This document shows, one piece after another, positions 1 through 9,869 of a stretch of DNA of 64,000 bases; position 1 is the first letter of the stretch, and every line of letters starts with the position of its first letter. A model generated the notes under the pieces. It saw only the letters and a list, made by a program, of their open reading frames with translations, did not search any database and was not told the origin of the DNA. This DNA is from Pseudomonadota bacterium (lineage in GTDB: Bacteria; Pseudomonadota; Alphaproteobacteria; Sneathiellales; Sneathiellaceae). The translations under genes and the position numbers were made by a program. Location: NCBI GenBank assembly GCA_024743055.1, contig JANSXH010000003.1, positions 228,384-292,383 on the forward strand, in the 5' to 3' direction.

Positions 1-1
1 T

Positions 2-304
2 GGAGGGATGAAAGCTGGCCAGGAGGTTTCCGCCGTTGCAAAAGCTGCCGGAATCGCTTGTTATGGCGGCGATATGTTTGAATCCGGATTGGCGCACCTT
101 GCGGGAACCCATATGATTGCCGCAACAGAGAATATTTCTCTTGGCTGCGAGTTTTATCAGGCAAGATACTATCTGACAGAAGATATTCTAAAGGAGCCGT
201 TCTCTTGTGAGGGCGGAATGGTTCAGGTTCCAACGAAGAGCGGATTGGGCGGAGACGTAGATGAAAACCGACTTCGGGCTATGGCCTCAGTGATACAGGA
301 GTAA
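2..304 (+). CDS. C-terminal part of an enolase-superfamily enzyme (mandelate racemase / muconate cycloisomerase-like), truncated by window start
   Basis: ORF 8..304 probably continues upstream; '...GGDMFESGLAHLAGTHMIAA...CEFYQARYYLTEDIL..P....GG.V.VP..SGLGGDVDENRL' resembles the C-terminal end of enolase-superfamily barrels. Confidence 0.7.
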   Translation, partial: GGMKAGQEVSAVAKAAGIACYGGDMFESGLAHLAGTHMIAATENISLGCEFYQARYYLTEDILKEPFSCEGGMVQVPTKSGLGGDVDENRLRAMASVIQE

Positions 305-307
305 GGA

Positions 308-1555
308 ATGCCGGGGGAGGCACAAAAAATAGCTGTCATTGGTGCCGGAATCGTCGGTATTTCGTCCGCCGAGTGGTTGCGGCGGGATGGTCATGATGTC
401 ACGGTAATCGATCGTCTGCCACCAGGGGAAGGAACAAGTTTTGGCAATGGCGGTGTCCTTGCCAGATGCGGCATGGTGCCGGTGCCGACACCAGGCATCC
501 TCAAAAAAGCGCCAAAGATGCTGTTTGATCCAGAGCAACCTCTTTTCCTGAAATGGTCCTATTTCTTCAAAATGCTGCCTTGGCTGCGTCAGTATCTGCA
601 AAACAGCACAGATGAAAAAGTGCAGATGATCTCCGACGGACTTGCGCCACTTCTGGAAGATTCGGTCACCGAGCATCAGTCCCTCGCCAAAGGGACGGAG
701 GCGGAGAGTTTTGTCAAACCAAGTGACTATATTTTCTTGTATCAGGATCAAGCTGGTTTCGAGAATGATAGTTACGTTTGGGGACTACGCCGCAAGCATG
801 GTTTTGACGGGGTTGCCATGGATCGCGAGGCCCTAAAGGCCTATGATCCTGCGCTTGGGGACCGCTACAAGTTTGGCTACAAGATGGTGGACCACGGGCA
901 TATTGTAGATCCGGGAGGCTACGTTAAAGCGTTGGCCCGACATTTTCAGCAGCAGGGCGGCAGCGTGATTGAAGCCGATGTATCTGAGATCAACTCGGTG
1001 CAGGATAAGACAGAAATTGCTTTTGGCGGCAATCGAGCAGCATTTGATCGGGTCGTTCTGGCAGGCGGCGCCTGGTCTGCCAAACTGGCTGAAGGGCTGG
1101 GCCATAAGGTCCCCTTGGAGACGGAGCGTGGGTATCATATCCATTATATAAATACGAACATCAAGCCTCCTTGCCCCTATATGGTTGCGGACGCCAAATT
1201 TGTGGCAACTCCAATGGCAGACGGCATGCGGACTGCAGGTATCGTTGAGTTCGGCGGTTTGGAAGCGCCAGCGAGCAAGGGTCCAATTGAGCTGTTGAAA
1301 AAGGGGCTTCGAAACCTCTATCCAGATTTTGAGTTTGAAGACAAAACGGAATGGCTGGGTCATCGTCCAGCACCGGCGGATAGCCTTCCATTTCTTGGAG
1401 CATCACCGACACATCCCAACGTTTTATTTGCATTTGGCCATCATCATATCGGCCTGACGGCCGGCCCGAAGACAGGGCGGATGATTGCTGACATGGTTTC
1501 TGACCGACTTTCCAATATTAATGTACAGCCCTATCGCGTTGATAGGTTTGACTGA
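308..1555 (+). CDS. FAD-dependent oxidoreductase (DadA / D-amino-acid dehydrogenase-like)
   Basis: N-terminal Rossmann GAGIVGISSAEWLRRDGHDVTVID; C-terminal GHRPAPADSLPFLG..GHHHIGLTAGPKTGRMIADMV typical of DAO/DadA family. Confidence 0.85.
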   Translation: MPGEAQKIAVIGAGIVGISSAEWLRRDGHDVTVIDRLPPGEGTSFGNGGVLARCGMVPVPTPGILKKAPKMLFDPEQPLFLKWSYFFKMLPWLRQYLQNSTDEKVQMISDGLAPLLEDSVTEHQSLAKGTEAESFVKPSDYIFLYQDQAGFENDSYVWGLRRKHGFDGVAMDREALKAYDPALGDRYKFGYKMVDHGHIVDPGGYVKALARHFQQQGGSVIEADVSEINSVQDKTEIAFGGNRAAFDRVVLAGGAWSAKLAEGLGHKVPLETERGYHIHYINTNIKPPCPYMVADAKFVATPMADGMRTAGIVEFGGLEAPASKGPIELLKKGLRNLYPDFEFEDKTEWLGHRPAPADSLPFLGASPTHPNVLFAFGHHHIGLTAGPKTGRMIADMVSDRLSNINVQPYRVDRFD

Positions 1556-1614
1556 AAGGAGCGGACAGGAAAAAGAGTTTAACATCTCTAACTACATATA
1601 CAGGGAGTAGAAGT

Positions 1615-2598
1615 ATGATACTTAAATCAACAAAAATACTATTAGGCAGCGCACTCGGGGCCGCGTTGTTGGCCGCCCCGGCCTTGGCTGAGAAATGGGA
1701 TATGCCGATGGCCTATTCCGGATCGAACTTCCATTCGGCAACGGGTGCGGAATTTGCTAAATGCATCACAACCGGAACCGGCGGTGACATTGAAGTTGTT
1801 ACACATCCGTCCGGATCGCTTTTTAAAGGCGGGGACATCAAGCGAGCTGTACAGACAGGTCAAGCGCCAATTGGCGAACGGCTTCTTTCTGGTCACCAAA
1901 ATGAAAACGCTGTTTTTGGTGTAGATTCCATTCCGTTTCTTGCCACTTCGTTTGACGATGCTGCCAAGCTCTGGAAAGCCGCCAAGCCGACCATGGAAAA
2001 GATCCTCGCAGATCAGAACCTGGTTTTGCTGTATTCCGTTCCTTGGCCTCCACAGGGACTTTACTTCAAGAAGGAAGTTAACAGCGTTGCAGACATGAAA
2101 GGAATCAAGTTCCGCTCTTATAACAATGCTACCGCCCGTCTGGCTGAGCTGACAGGCATGCTTCCCGTGACAATCGAAGCGGCGGAAATCTCTCAAGCTT
2201 TTGCTACGGGTGTTGCTGAATCCATGGTCTCTTCTGGTTCCACTGGATATGACCGTAAAGTATGGGAAAGCCTGACCCATTTCTATGAAGTGGATGCCTG
2301 GTTGCCGCGCAACTACATCATGGTCAACAAAGACGTTTGGGATGGTGTGAGTGATTCCAACAAGAATGTCATTCGCGGTTGTGCAGAACTTGCAGAATAT
2401 GCAGGAACATGGCGGGCTGTTGAATATACTCAGTTTACTCTAAACGGCCTCCGCGCCGGTGGTATGACGGTTGGTCCTGCTGGTGATGCCCTTACGGGTG
2501 AGCTCAAGGATATCGGATCAACGATGACGTCCGAGTGGCTGGAAGCAGCCGGTCCAGATGGTGCTGCAATCATCGAAGCCTATAAGGCCATGAAGTAA
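1615..2598 (+). CDS. dctP: TRAP transporter substrate-binding protein (DctP family)
   Basis: Signal peptide; DMKGIKFRSYNNATARLAELTG motif; followed by DctQ and DctM genes. Confidence 0.9.
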   Translation: MILKSTKILLGSALGAALLAAPALAEKWDMPMAYSGSNFHSATGAEFAKCITTGTGGDIEVVTHPSGSLFKGGDIKRAVQTGQAPIGERLLSGHQNENAVFGVDSIPFLATSFDDAAKLWKAAKPTMEKILADQNLVLLYSVPWPPQGLYFKKEVNSVADMKGIKFRSYNNATARLAELTGMLPVTIEAAEISQAFATGVAESMVSSGSTGYDRKVWESLTHFYEVDAWLPRNYIMVNKDVWDGVSDSNKNVIRGCAELAEYAGTWRAVEYTQFTLNGLRAGGMTVGPAGDALTGELKDIGSTMTSEWLEAAGPDGAAIIEAYKAMK

Positions 2599-2608
2599 GG
2601 CCAATGCG

Positions 2609-2638
2609 GGGACAGGAATTAGTAATTTTTCCTGTCCC
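2609..2638 (+). terminator. Intercistronic stem-loop between dctP and dctQ (attenuator-like)
   Basis: gggacaggaa (2609-2618) / ttcctgtccc (2629-2638): perfect 10-bp stem, 10-nt loop, no following T-run. Confidence 0.55.
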
Positions 2639-2696
2639 TATTTGCCATTTGTCTGTTGCTGTTTAGTGATATGACCAACCTGGGGAGGGGGCACAA

Positions 2697-3233
2697 ATGA
2701 CGTCTGCGCTTAAGAAGTTCAGATCCTTTCTTGATTATCTTTATTTGGCTAGCGGTATTGTCGCGGCTGTATTTCTGATTGCTATTTTAATCCTAATTCT
2801 GGTGCAGATGCTGGCGCGCTGGACCGGCGAGGTCTTTCCGGGGGCGCCTGATTACGCTGGCTATTGTATGGCAGCGGCGTCCTTCTTTGCCTTTGCCCAT
2901 GCCCTCAACCGAGGCTCTCATATCCGGGTCAGTATTCTGATCAATGCCGTAGGGCCGAAAATGCGACGCGCCTTGGAATTCTGGTGCTTTACCATCGGAA
3001 CAGGTCTCGCCTGGTATTTTGCCTATTACGCCATCAAAGCCACCTACTGGTCCTGGAAATTCCACGATGTCAGCCAGGGGCAGGATGCGACCCCCATCTG
3101 GATCCCACAGATGGGTATGGTCATTGGCGGTATAGTCTTCGCCATCGCTCTGACAGATCATCTGGTCCATATCTTTGTTTCCGGGGATCACCGGATCAAA
3201 TCGGATGTAGTTGAACAGAGTCACGGGGAGTAG
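2697..3233 (+). CDS. dctQ: TRAP transporter small permease (DctQ)
   Basis: Four hydrophobic segments, position between DctP and DctM. Confidence 0.88.
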   Translation: MTSALKKFRSFLDYLYLASGIVAAVFLIAILILILVQMLARWTGEVFPGAPDYAGYCMAAASFFAFAHALNRGSHIRVSILINAVGPKMRRALEFWCFTIGTGLAWYFAYYAIKATYWSWKFHDVSQGQDATPIWIPQMGMVIGGIVFAIALTDHLVHIFVSGDHRIKSDVVEQSHGE

Positions 3234-3237
3234 CATC

Positions 3238-4551
3238 ATGGAACAAATTCAACTGATTGCCCTGTTTCTATTTATCCTGTTCCTGTTTCTGGGAACCGGT
3301 ATTTGGGTCGGGTTAGCCCTCCTTGGTGTTGCCTTTATAGGCATTGAACTTTTCACCGCTCGTCCTGCCGGCGACACAATGATTACTACCATTTGGTCAA
3401 GTTCATCAAGTTGGACTCTGACAGCTTTGCCGCTGTTTATCTGGATGGGAGAGATACTCTATCGAACGCGATTGTCGGAAGACATGTTCCGAGGGCTTGC
3501 CCCGTGGATGGCGCGCCTTCCAGGTGGCCTTGTTCATACGAATATTGTCGGTTGCACGATTTTTGCCGCCGTTTCCGGCTCATCCGCGGCTACCCTTACA
3601 ACAGTCGGCAAGATGTCCATACCGGAGCTTCGAAAGCGGCAATATCCGGAGACTCTGGTCATCGGCACCCTAGCGGGCGCGGCGACCCTCGGGCTAATGA
3701 TCCCACCGTCTCTGACCCTCATCGTTTATGGCGTAACTATAAATGAAAGTATCACCAAACTGTTTATGGCAGGTATTTTGCCTGGTCTGTTTCTGGCTTT
3801 CATGTTCATGGCTTATGTGGCGCTTTATTCGAAATTTTCGTCGAAATTCAATCCGGCTGAGGAACCGAAGCTTAGCTTTGCACAGAAGGTAAAGAACTCG
3901 AGATTCCTGATCCCGGTGCTGTTGCTTATTCTTGTGGTCATTGGCTCCATGTATTTGGGTATCGCGACGGCGACGGAAGCCGCCGCGTTCGGGGTAGTTG
4001 GATCTCTTATTCTGGCGGCAAGCCAGAAATCTCTCAACTGGAGTACTTTTTCAGAAAGCCTGATGGGAGCGACCCGGACGTCAGCAATGATCGCGCTGAT
4101 CCTGGCCGGTGCGTCCTTCTTGTCTTTGTCCATGGGCTTTACTGGACTGCCGCGCGGCTTGGCTGACTTGATCGCGTCTCTCGAGCTTTCACGCTTTGAG
4201 CTTCTGATGGTCTTGCTGGTTTTCTATATCATTCTCGGTTGCTTCCTGGATGGAATTTCCTCCGTTGTTTTGACCATGGCTGTGGTCGAACCGATGATCA
4301 GACAGGCCGGAATTGATTTGATCTGGTTCGGGATCTTCATTGTTGTTGTTGTAGAAATGGCCCAAATTACGCCGCCGATCGGGTTCAACCTGTTTGTGCT
4401 GCAGGGCATGACAGATTACGAAATGAATTTCATCGCCAAGGCAGCGATCCCCATGTTTTTGATCATGGTGCTGATGGTGTTCGTTTTGATTTTCGTGCCG
4501 GAATTGGCAACTTTCTTGCCAGAAAATATGAGGCCAGGCCCAGGTGGTTAG
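3238..4551 (+). CDS. dctM: TRAP transporter large permease (DctM)
   Basis: Multi-TM protein; GSSAATLTTVGKMSIPELRKRQYPETLVIGTLAGAATLGLMIPPSLTLIVYG motif; ATG at 3238 preferred over ORF start 3211. Confidence 0.92.
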   Translation: MEQIQLIALFLFILFLFLGTGIWVGLALLGVAFIGIELFTARPAGDTMITTIWSSSSSWTLTALPLFIWMGEILYRTRLSEDMFRGLAPWMARLPGGLVHTNIVGCTIFAAVSGSSAATLTTVGKMSIPELRKRQYPETLVIGTLAGAATLGLMIPPSLTLIVYGVTINESITKLFMAGILPGLFLAFMFMAYVALYSKFSSKFNPAEEPKLSFAQKVKNSRFLIPVLLLILVVIGSMYLGIATATEAAAFGVVGSLILAASQKSLNWSTFSESLMGATRTSAMIALILAGASFLSLSMGFTGLPRGLADLIASLELSRFELLMVLLVFYIILGCFLDGISSVVLTMAVVEPMIRQAGIDLIWFGIFIVVVVEMAQITPPIGFNLFVLQGMTDYEMNFIAKAAIPMFLIMVLMVFVLIFVPELATFLPENMRPGPGG

Positions 4552-4566
4552 CTTTATATAAGTTCA

Positions 4567-4597
4567 GGACGGTCTTGCTCAGCCGGCAGGACCGTCC
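4567..4597. terminator. Inverted repeat between convergent genes, possible bidirectional terminator
   Basis: ggacggtc (4567-4574) / gaccgtcc (4590-4597), perfect 8-bp arms, overlaps 3' end of the minus-strand regulator gene. Confidence 0.35.
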
Positions 4598-6741
4598 GAC
4601 AAGCCTGCTTTTTCAAGTCCCTCTCGGAAGTGCTTCGCGACATTTGCATCTTCAGTCACACCGTGCCGAACCAACCATTCCGCAATGCTGAAATCGGGTT
4701 GTAGGCCCAGGATAAAAGCCTTTTGCTCTTCAGCTTCTTTCATTTGGCCAAGCTGAGCATAGCTTCCGGCAAAAGCGACGCGACTGTCCAACACATGTGT
4801 TTCAATGGTTTTCAGGGTGGCGATGGCATCTTCATACTGACCGGCGGCATATTGTGCATTTCCGAGGCCATGTCGATACCATTCCGCATGGTAGGGGTTT
4901 AGCCGCATTGCCTGTTTGACGGTTTTAACGCCCTCTGGTGCATCACCGGTCAAAAAAATCATGTTCCAGCCCCATTCCGCCATCACATCGGCATGGTTGG
5001 GGTTAAGTGCGAGAGCCGTCTTGTAGGAGTCTATCGCTTCCTCGATCTGACCAGTGATCTGATAATAGTCAGCCAGGATCCAGTGGGCTTCGGCTTCAGA
5101 CCGGTCGAGGGCGACGGCCTGCTTGGCGGCTGCGAAGCCGGTTTTCAATGCCGTATCGGGATCTTCAATCCATCCATAAAGCCAACCGAGATATTTGGCG
5201 AAGGCGATACACATATAGGCCCGCGAAAATTGTGGATCAAGTTCTGCTGCCTTTTCACAGAGCTCTCCCGCATTGGTGATATTCTCAGGGGTGAGATTGA
5301 AGCGGGCTTCACTGGCAAGCAGGAAATAATCGTAAGCCGTCAGATCGACTTTGCGCTTTTGCTTGGCGAGGGACAATCTGTCATGAACGACGCTGCCACC
5401 AAGTCCGGCGATCGCAAAGGCCACTTTTTTTGTCAATTCATCCTGCAGGCCAAAGATGTCGTCTGATTCAACCGAATATCGCTCGGCCCAGAGATGTTTT
5501 CCGGAGAGAGCATCAATAAGCTGGGCGTTCAGCCGGAACTTATTCCCTTCCTTCTGGACACTGCCTTTCAGAACATAATGAACTCCAAGCTGCTCCGCGA
5601 CGGTCTGGATGCCAACAGTCTGGCCCTTGTATCCAAATGTGGAATAGGCAGCAATAACGGCGAGATCGCCAAATCTGGAAAGATCAGTGATAATGTCATT
5701 GGTCAGGCCGTCGACATATCGTTCCTGGCCGGGATCATTGCTGAGATTGACCAAAGGCAGCACGGCGATCGACGGTTTTTCTGGCAGAGGAAACGCCATG
5801 CGCTCGAGTGAAGCAGGCTCTTCGCTTTGGGCGCTCTGATCCGGCCAGAAAAACAAGGCTCCGATAATCCCGAGGCAGGCACATAGCGCAACTGCCACAA
5901 TCCAGGAGTTCCGATGTGTCTTAGAAAGCGTTGTCTGTGCAGGACTTGCTTCTCGTGGGTACTTCTGATGTCGCGAAACTGTATCCGAAGCTGTTAATGA
6001 CCCTGCCTCTTCAGGTGCTGACCGGATCAGCAAGACGGTTTGTTCTTCCGGAGCCACGCCAAGCTCTTCTTTCAAAGCAGCCTCGCAACTTGAAAATTGT
6101 TTTGCAGCAGCCGTGCTGCGTCCTTGTTTCAGGTATATACGGATCAGGCTGCGATGGGCTTCCTCATTCGTTCGATCACTCGCCAAGAGGCGAGTGGCAA
6201 GGGAGATCGCATTTTGAAAACTTGTTTCGGATGTCGCCAACAGGGACAGTTGCTCCACCAGATGGCTTGCGCTGGCATTTAGGCGCCGCCGCTCATTTCC
6301 GGCCCATTCTTCAAAGGCATCGTCCGGGATATCTATTCCGGACAGAAGGTCCCCCTTATATATATCAGCTGCTTGGGCCAGGGACGCTTCATCTCCTGCC
6401 GCTAGAAGTTGCTCAAAGATTACGACGTCAGAGGACACCACACTTTCTTTCAGACACAGACTTTGCGTATCAACTTCAAAGGCGGTTGCGGCATCTTCCT
6501 CCAAAAAAGCCTTGCGGATATCAACTAATGCTCTGCGCAAACTTCCCGCTGCCTGTTCATCGGCGCGGTCGCTCCAAAGGAGCCGGCGTAATCGTTCTCT
6601 GGGAACTTTCTGATCAAGATGAAAGGCAAGATAGGCGACTACGAGTGCGCTTTTGCGGGTGCGCAAAAGATGTGAATTGCCCGACAATAAACCGGTGTCA
6701 CCGAACAATCTGATTTCAACTTTTTCCGGCATGGATCTCAC
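4579..6741 (-). CDS. Membrane-anchored BTAD/SARP-like transcriptional regulator with periplasmic TolB-like and TPR domains
   Basis: N-terminal OmpR-like wHTH (EIRLFGDTGLL..LRTRKSALVVAYLAF) plus BTAD region; single TM WIVAVALCACLGIIGALFFW; KPSIAVLPLVNLSNDPGQERYVDGLTNDIITDLSR (TolB-like N domain); C-terminal TPRs. Confidence 0.85.
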   Translation of the reverse strand: MRSMPEKVEIRLFGDTGLLSGNSHLLRTRKSALVVAYLAFHLDQKVPRERLRRLLWSDRADEQAAGSLRRALVDIRKAFLEEDAATAFEVDTQSLCLKESVVSSDVVIFEQLLAAGDEASLAQAADIYKGDLLSGIDIPDDAFEEWAGNERRRLNASASHLVEQLSLLATSETSFQNAISLATRLLASDRTNEEAHRSLIRIYLKQGRSTAAAKQFSSCEAALKEELGVAPEEQTVLLIRSAPEEAGSLTASDTVSRHQKYPREASPAQTTLSKTHRNSWIVAVALCACLGIIGALFFWPDQSAQSEEPASLERMAFPLPEKPSIAVLPLVNLSNDPGQERYVDGLTNDIITDLSRFGDLAVIAAYSTFGYKGQTVGIQTVAEQLGVHYVLKGSVQKEGNKFRLNAQLIDALSGKHLWAERYSVESDDIFGLQDELTKKVAFAIAGLGGSVVHDRLSLAKQKRKVDLTAYDYFLLASEARFNLTPENITNAGELCEKAAELDPQFSRAYMCIAFAKYLGWLYGWIEDPDTALKTGFAAAKQAVALDRSEAEAHWILADYYQITGQIEEAIDSYKTALALNPNHADVMAEWGWNMIFLTGDAPEGVKTVKQAMRLNPYHAEWYRHGLGNAQYAAGQYEDAIATLKTIETHVLDSRVAFAGSYAQLGQMKEAEEQKAFILGLQPDFSIAEWLVRHGVTEDANVAKHFREGLEKAGLSDGPAG

Positions 6742-6909
6742 AAAAATCAGGTGTTTTGGACGAATTGCGCGTTTTTACCACAAAAATCACGCTTTTGGAT
6801 AGCGGTTGGACGTTTTTTTCACGCTTGCCGCAGGGCTGCTTTCACACCCTTTCAGCTAGATATGCCGTCACCAAATCGAGCGGAGAGCCGATCGATTAAG
6901 TCTATCATA

Positions 6910-7884
6910 ATGAGAGAGAACGTGACGATGAGCAAATATAGAAACGACCTACCCCAATTGAAACCCAGCCTGTTCCTGACAGATGGAGGCTTGGAGACAA
7001 CCCTGGTCTTCCATGAAAATATTGATCTTCCCCATTTTGCTGCCTTTGATTTGTTGCAAGATACCTTTGGCGGCCTGGCATTGGAATCTTACTACAAACC
7101 ATATCTTAAAATTGCGGCCGAGACAGGAAGGGGCTTTATACTTGATACTGCCACCTGGCGGGCCAACGCGGACTGGGCGCAAAAACTTGGATATTCACAG
7201 GATGAGCTTGCGGCGGCAAACCAGCAGTCTGTTAATATGCTTGTGCGTCTTCGCAACCAGTTTGAGACCGACGCGGCTCCCATTGTGCTCAATGGTGTCA
7301 TTGGACCGCGGGGGGACGGGTATGTCGCTGGAGAACTAATGTCGGTTGAAGAAGCGAAATCTTATCACTCAGAGCAAATCGATACCTTCGCAGGCACCGA
7401 AGTGGATATGGTCACTGCCGTAACAATGACAAATACCCACGAGGCGATTGGGATTGTTTCGGCGGCGGAGGCGGCTTCCCTGCCTGTTGCTATTGCCTTC
7501 ACGGTTGAAACCGATGGACACCTTCCGTCTGGTCAGGAGTTGCGAGATGCGATCATGGAAGTCGATGCTGCGACAGAGGGCTACGCCTCCTATTTCATGA
7601 TTAACTGCGCGCATCCAACTCATTTCGAGGATGCATTGTTGGCGAACGGTACTTGGATTACCAGGATTAAAGGAATTCGCGCCAACGCTTCGAGCTGCAG
7701 TCATGAAGAGTTGGACAATGCAACGGAACTTGATTGTGGCGATCCGCTTGAACTCGGACGCCAATATAGGGAACTCCTGGAGCAGCACGGGCATATCAAC
7801 ATTCTGGGTGGTTGTTGCGGAACAGACCACCGACATATTGAGCAAATCAGCCAGGCATGTAGCCTGGTGAAAGCTGTGGCATAA
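6910..7884 (+). CDS. Homocysteine S-methyltransferase family protein
   Basis: LFLTDGGLETTLVFHENIDLPHFAAF N-terminus; zinc ligands NCAHP and GGCCGTDHRHI; start at 6910 or 6928. Confidence 0.88.
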   Translation: MRENVTMSKYRNDLPQLKPSLFLTDGGLETTLVFHENIDLPHFAAFDLLQDTFGGLALESYYKPYLKIAAETGRGFILDTATWRANADWAQKLGYSQDELAAANQQSVNMLVRLRNQFETDAAPIVLNGVIGPRGDGYVAGELMSVEEAKSYHSEQIDTFAGTEVDMVTAVTMTNTHEAIGIVSAAEAASLPVAIAFTVETDGHLPSGQELRDAIMEVDAATEGYASYFMINCAHPTHFEDALLANGTWITRIKGIRANASSCSHEELDNATELDCGDPLELGRQYRELLEQHGHINILGGCCGTDHRHIEQISQACSLVKAVA

Positions 7885-7925
7885 CATTGCGAAAATAAGT
7901 TCGGGGCAAAGACAAGTCCCTTAGG

Positions 7926-7963
7926 AAAAAAACACGCCGTCCTGTCGGGCGGCGTGTTTTTTG
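7926..7963 (+). terminator. Rho-independent terminator
   Basis: aaaaaacacgccg tcctgtcggg cggcgtgtttttt: GC-rich stem with flanking A/T runs. Confidence 0.88.
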
Positions 7964-8119
7964 CTGATCCGGATTTACCTGAGGAATTGTTCAGGAGCAA
8001 GCCCCCTCTTTGTAACGACAAACATGGACCTGATCCTTCGCTTCTGATACGACGGAACTGTAAAAAATAAAAATGTCCGGGTGCGGGCGAAAAAACAGGC
8101 CGATGAAAGAGGAAGACAA

Positions 8120-9814
8120 ATGTCCGGAACGTTAAAGGAAAGATCGGGAGGTCAAATCCTTGCGGATCAGCTCGCAATACAAGGCGCTGACATGGTCTTT
8201 TGTGTTCCGGGCGAAAGCTATATAGATGTAATTGACGGCCTCTATAACCATGCCAACAAGATCCGTATGATCAATACCCGCCATGAAGGCGGGGCCGCCA
8301 ACATGGCGGAAGCCTATGGCAAGCTAACAGGTCGGCCTGGTATCTGTATGGTGACCCGGGGGCCGGGGGCAACTAATGCCTCTATCGGCTTGCATACGGC
8401 ATTTCAGGACAGCACGCCAATGATCATGTTTATCGGCCAGGTGGCGCGGGATATGGTCGACCGGGAAGCTTTTCAGGAGATGGATTATAGGCGGGTCTTT
8501 GGCGAAATGGCGAAATGGGTGGCGCAAATTGATGATGTCCGGCGCATTCCGGAATATATCAGCCGCGCCTATCATACGGCCCTGTCAGGGCGCCCTGGTC
8601 CAGTGGTTCTGGCTCTGCCGGAAGATATGCTAACTGATATCGCCGCTGTTGCCGATATCTCCCGTCCTGCCTTAGCACCGGCCATTGCGCCTTCCGCTTC
8701 AGTGATGTCGGATCTCTCGGAACTGTTAGAAGAGGCGGAGAAGCCGTTTATGATTGTCGGGGGTGCGACCTGGTCACAAGCCGCTGTCAACAACATCCAG
8801 GAGTTTGCAGAGGCTAATGGTATTCCCGTCGGTGTTTCCCTTCGATCCCAGGACTGTTTTGATAACCGACATCCGAACTATGCCGGTGATGTTGGCATTG
8901 CCGTCAACCCGAAGCTGGCGGAGCGGATTCGCCAGAGCGACTTGTTGCTGGTAGTTGGGCCACGCCTGGGGGAAATGACGACACAGGGCTATAGTCTGCT
9001 GGATTTGCCAGAGCCCTCACAGAAGATGGTGCATGTCCATCCAGGAATTGAAGAACTTGGGCGGGTCTTCCTCCCCGACCTGGCTGTCAACGCGACAATG
9101 CGTGAATTTGCCAAGCTGGCCAAGGCGCTCAACCCCTCAATATCGCCAGACCGGGAAAGCTGGGTTGCCTCTGCTCATAGTGATTATCTGGAGAGGATCA
9201 AGCCGACAGAAGTGCCTGGCCCCGTCAATATGGGGAAGATTGTCAGTTACTTGAACAGTAGGCTTCCTGAAGATGCCATCGTTACTGCAGGAGCTGGAAA
9301 CTATACAGTTTGGGCTCATCGGTTCTTCCAGCATAAATCCTTTAGAACACAACTCGCGCCTACAAGCGGCGCCATGGGGTATAGTGTTCCCGCAGCAATC
9401 AGCGCTAAACTTACCGCTCCGGAAAGAACAGTAGTTAGCTTTAATGGCGACGGGTGTTTCATGATGCTCGGACAGGAACTGGCAACGGCCATGCAGTTCA
9501 ACGCGCCGGTCATTTTCATAATTGTTAATAACGGGATGTTGGGGACCATACGGATGCATCAGGAGCATGGATATCCGTCCCGCGTCTATGCAACCAGCCT
9601 TTCCAATCCAGATTTTGCCGCCCTTGCGGAAGCATATGGGGCTTATGGTGAAAAGGTCGTTAGAACGGAAGATTTTGCAGATGCTTTTGATAGGGCTTTG
9701 GCCAGCGGTAAACCGGCTATTCTTGAAATGATAGTCGATCCAGAAGTCCTAACCCCTGAGAAGACGCTTTCAGGCGCCCGTGCGCAAGGTGAAGCTGATC
9801 ACCCAACCAGTTGA
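8120..9814 (+). CDS. Thiamine-pyrophosphate-dependent enzyme, acetolactate synthase-like
   Basis: N-terminal GADMVFCVPGESYIDVIDGLY...RHEGGAANMAEAYGKLTGRPGICMVTRGPGATN; C-terminal GDGCFMMLGQELATAMQFNAPVIFIIVNN TPP motif. Confidence 0.9.
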   Translation: MSGTLKERSGGQILADQLAIQGADMVFCVPGESYIDVIDGLYNHANKIRMINTRHEGGAANMAEAYGKLTGRPGICMVTRGPGATNASIGLHTAFQDSTPMIMFIGQVARDMVDREAFQEMDYRRVFGEMAKWVAQIDDVRRIPEYISRAYHTALSGRPGPVVLALPEDMLTDIAAVADISRPALAPAIAPSASVMSDLSELLEEAEKPFMIVGGATWSQAAVNNIQEFAEANGIPVGVSLRSQDCFDNRHPNYAGDVGIAVNPKLAERIRQSDLLLVVGPRLGEMTTQGYSLLDLPEPSQKMVHVHPGIEELGRVFLPDLAVNATMREFAKLAKALNPSISPDRESWVASAHSDYLERIKPTEVPGPVNMGKIVSYLNSRLPEDAIVTAGAGNYTVWAHRFFQHKSFRTQLAPTSGAMGYSVPAAISAKLTAPERTVVSFNGDGCFMMLGQELATAMQFNAPVIFIIVNNGMLGTIRMHQEHGYPSRVYATSLSNPDFAALAEAYGAYGEKVVRTEDFADAFDRALASGKPAILEMIVDPEVLTPEKTLSGARAQGEADHPTS

Positions 9815-9869
9815 GAAGTGTCTGACCTTTACAAGAACTCCCCCATACAAACAGTAAGAAAGTAGATAG

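Noticed and set aside
287-751. Antisense and alternate-frame ORFs in the six-frame track (e.g. 287-751 -, 833-1363 -, 5931-6713 +, 14429-15028 -, 61151-61807 -)
   Set aside because: All overlap strongly supported CDSs, show low-complexity or unlikely compositions and no recognisable motifs; treated as spurious open frames in a moderately GC-rich genome.
4567-4597. Inverted repeat between convergent dctM and BTAD regulator as an operator
   Set aside because: Position between convergent gene ends makes a terminator the simpler explanation; recorded only as a low-confidence feature.
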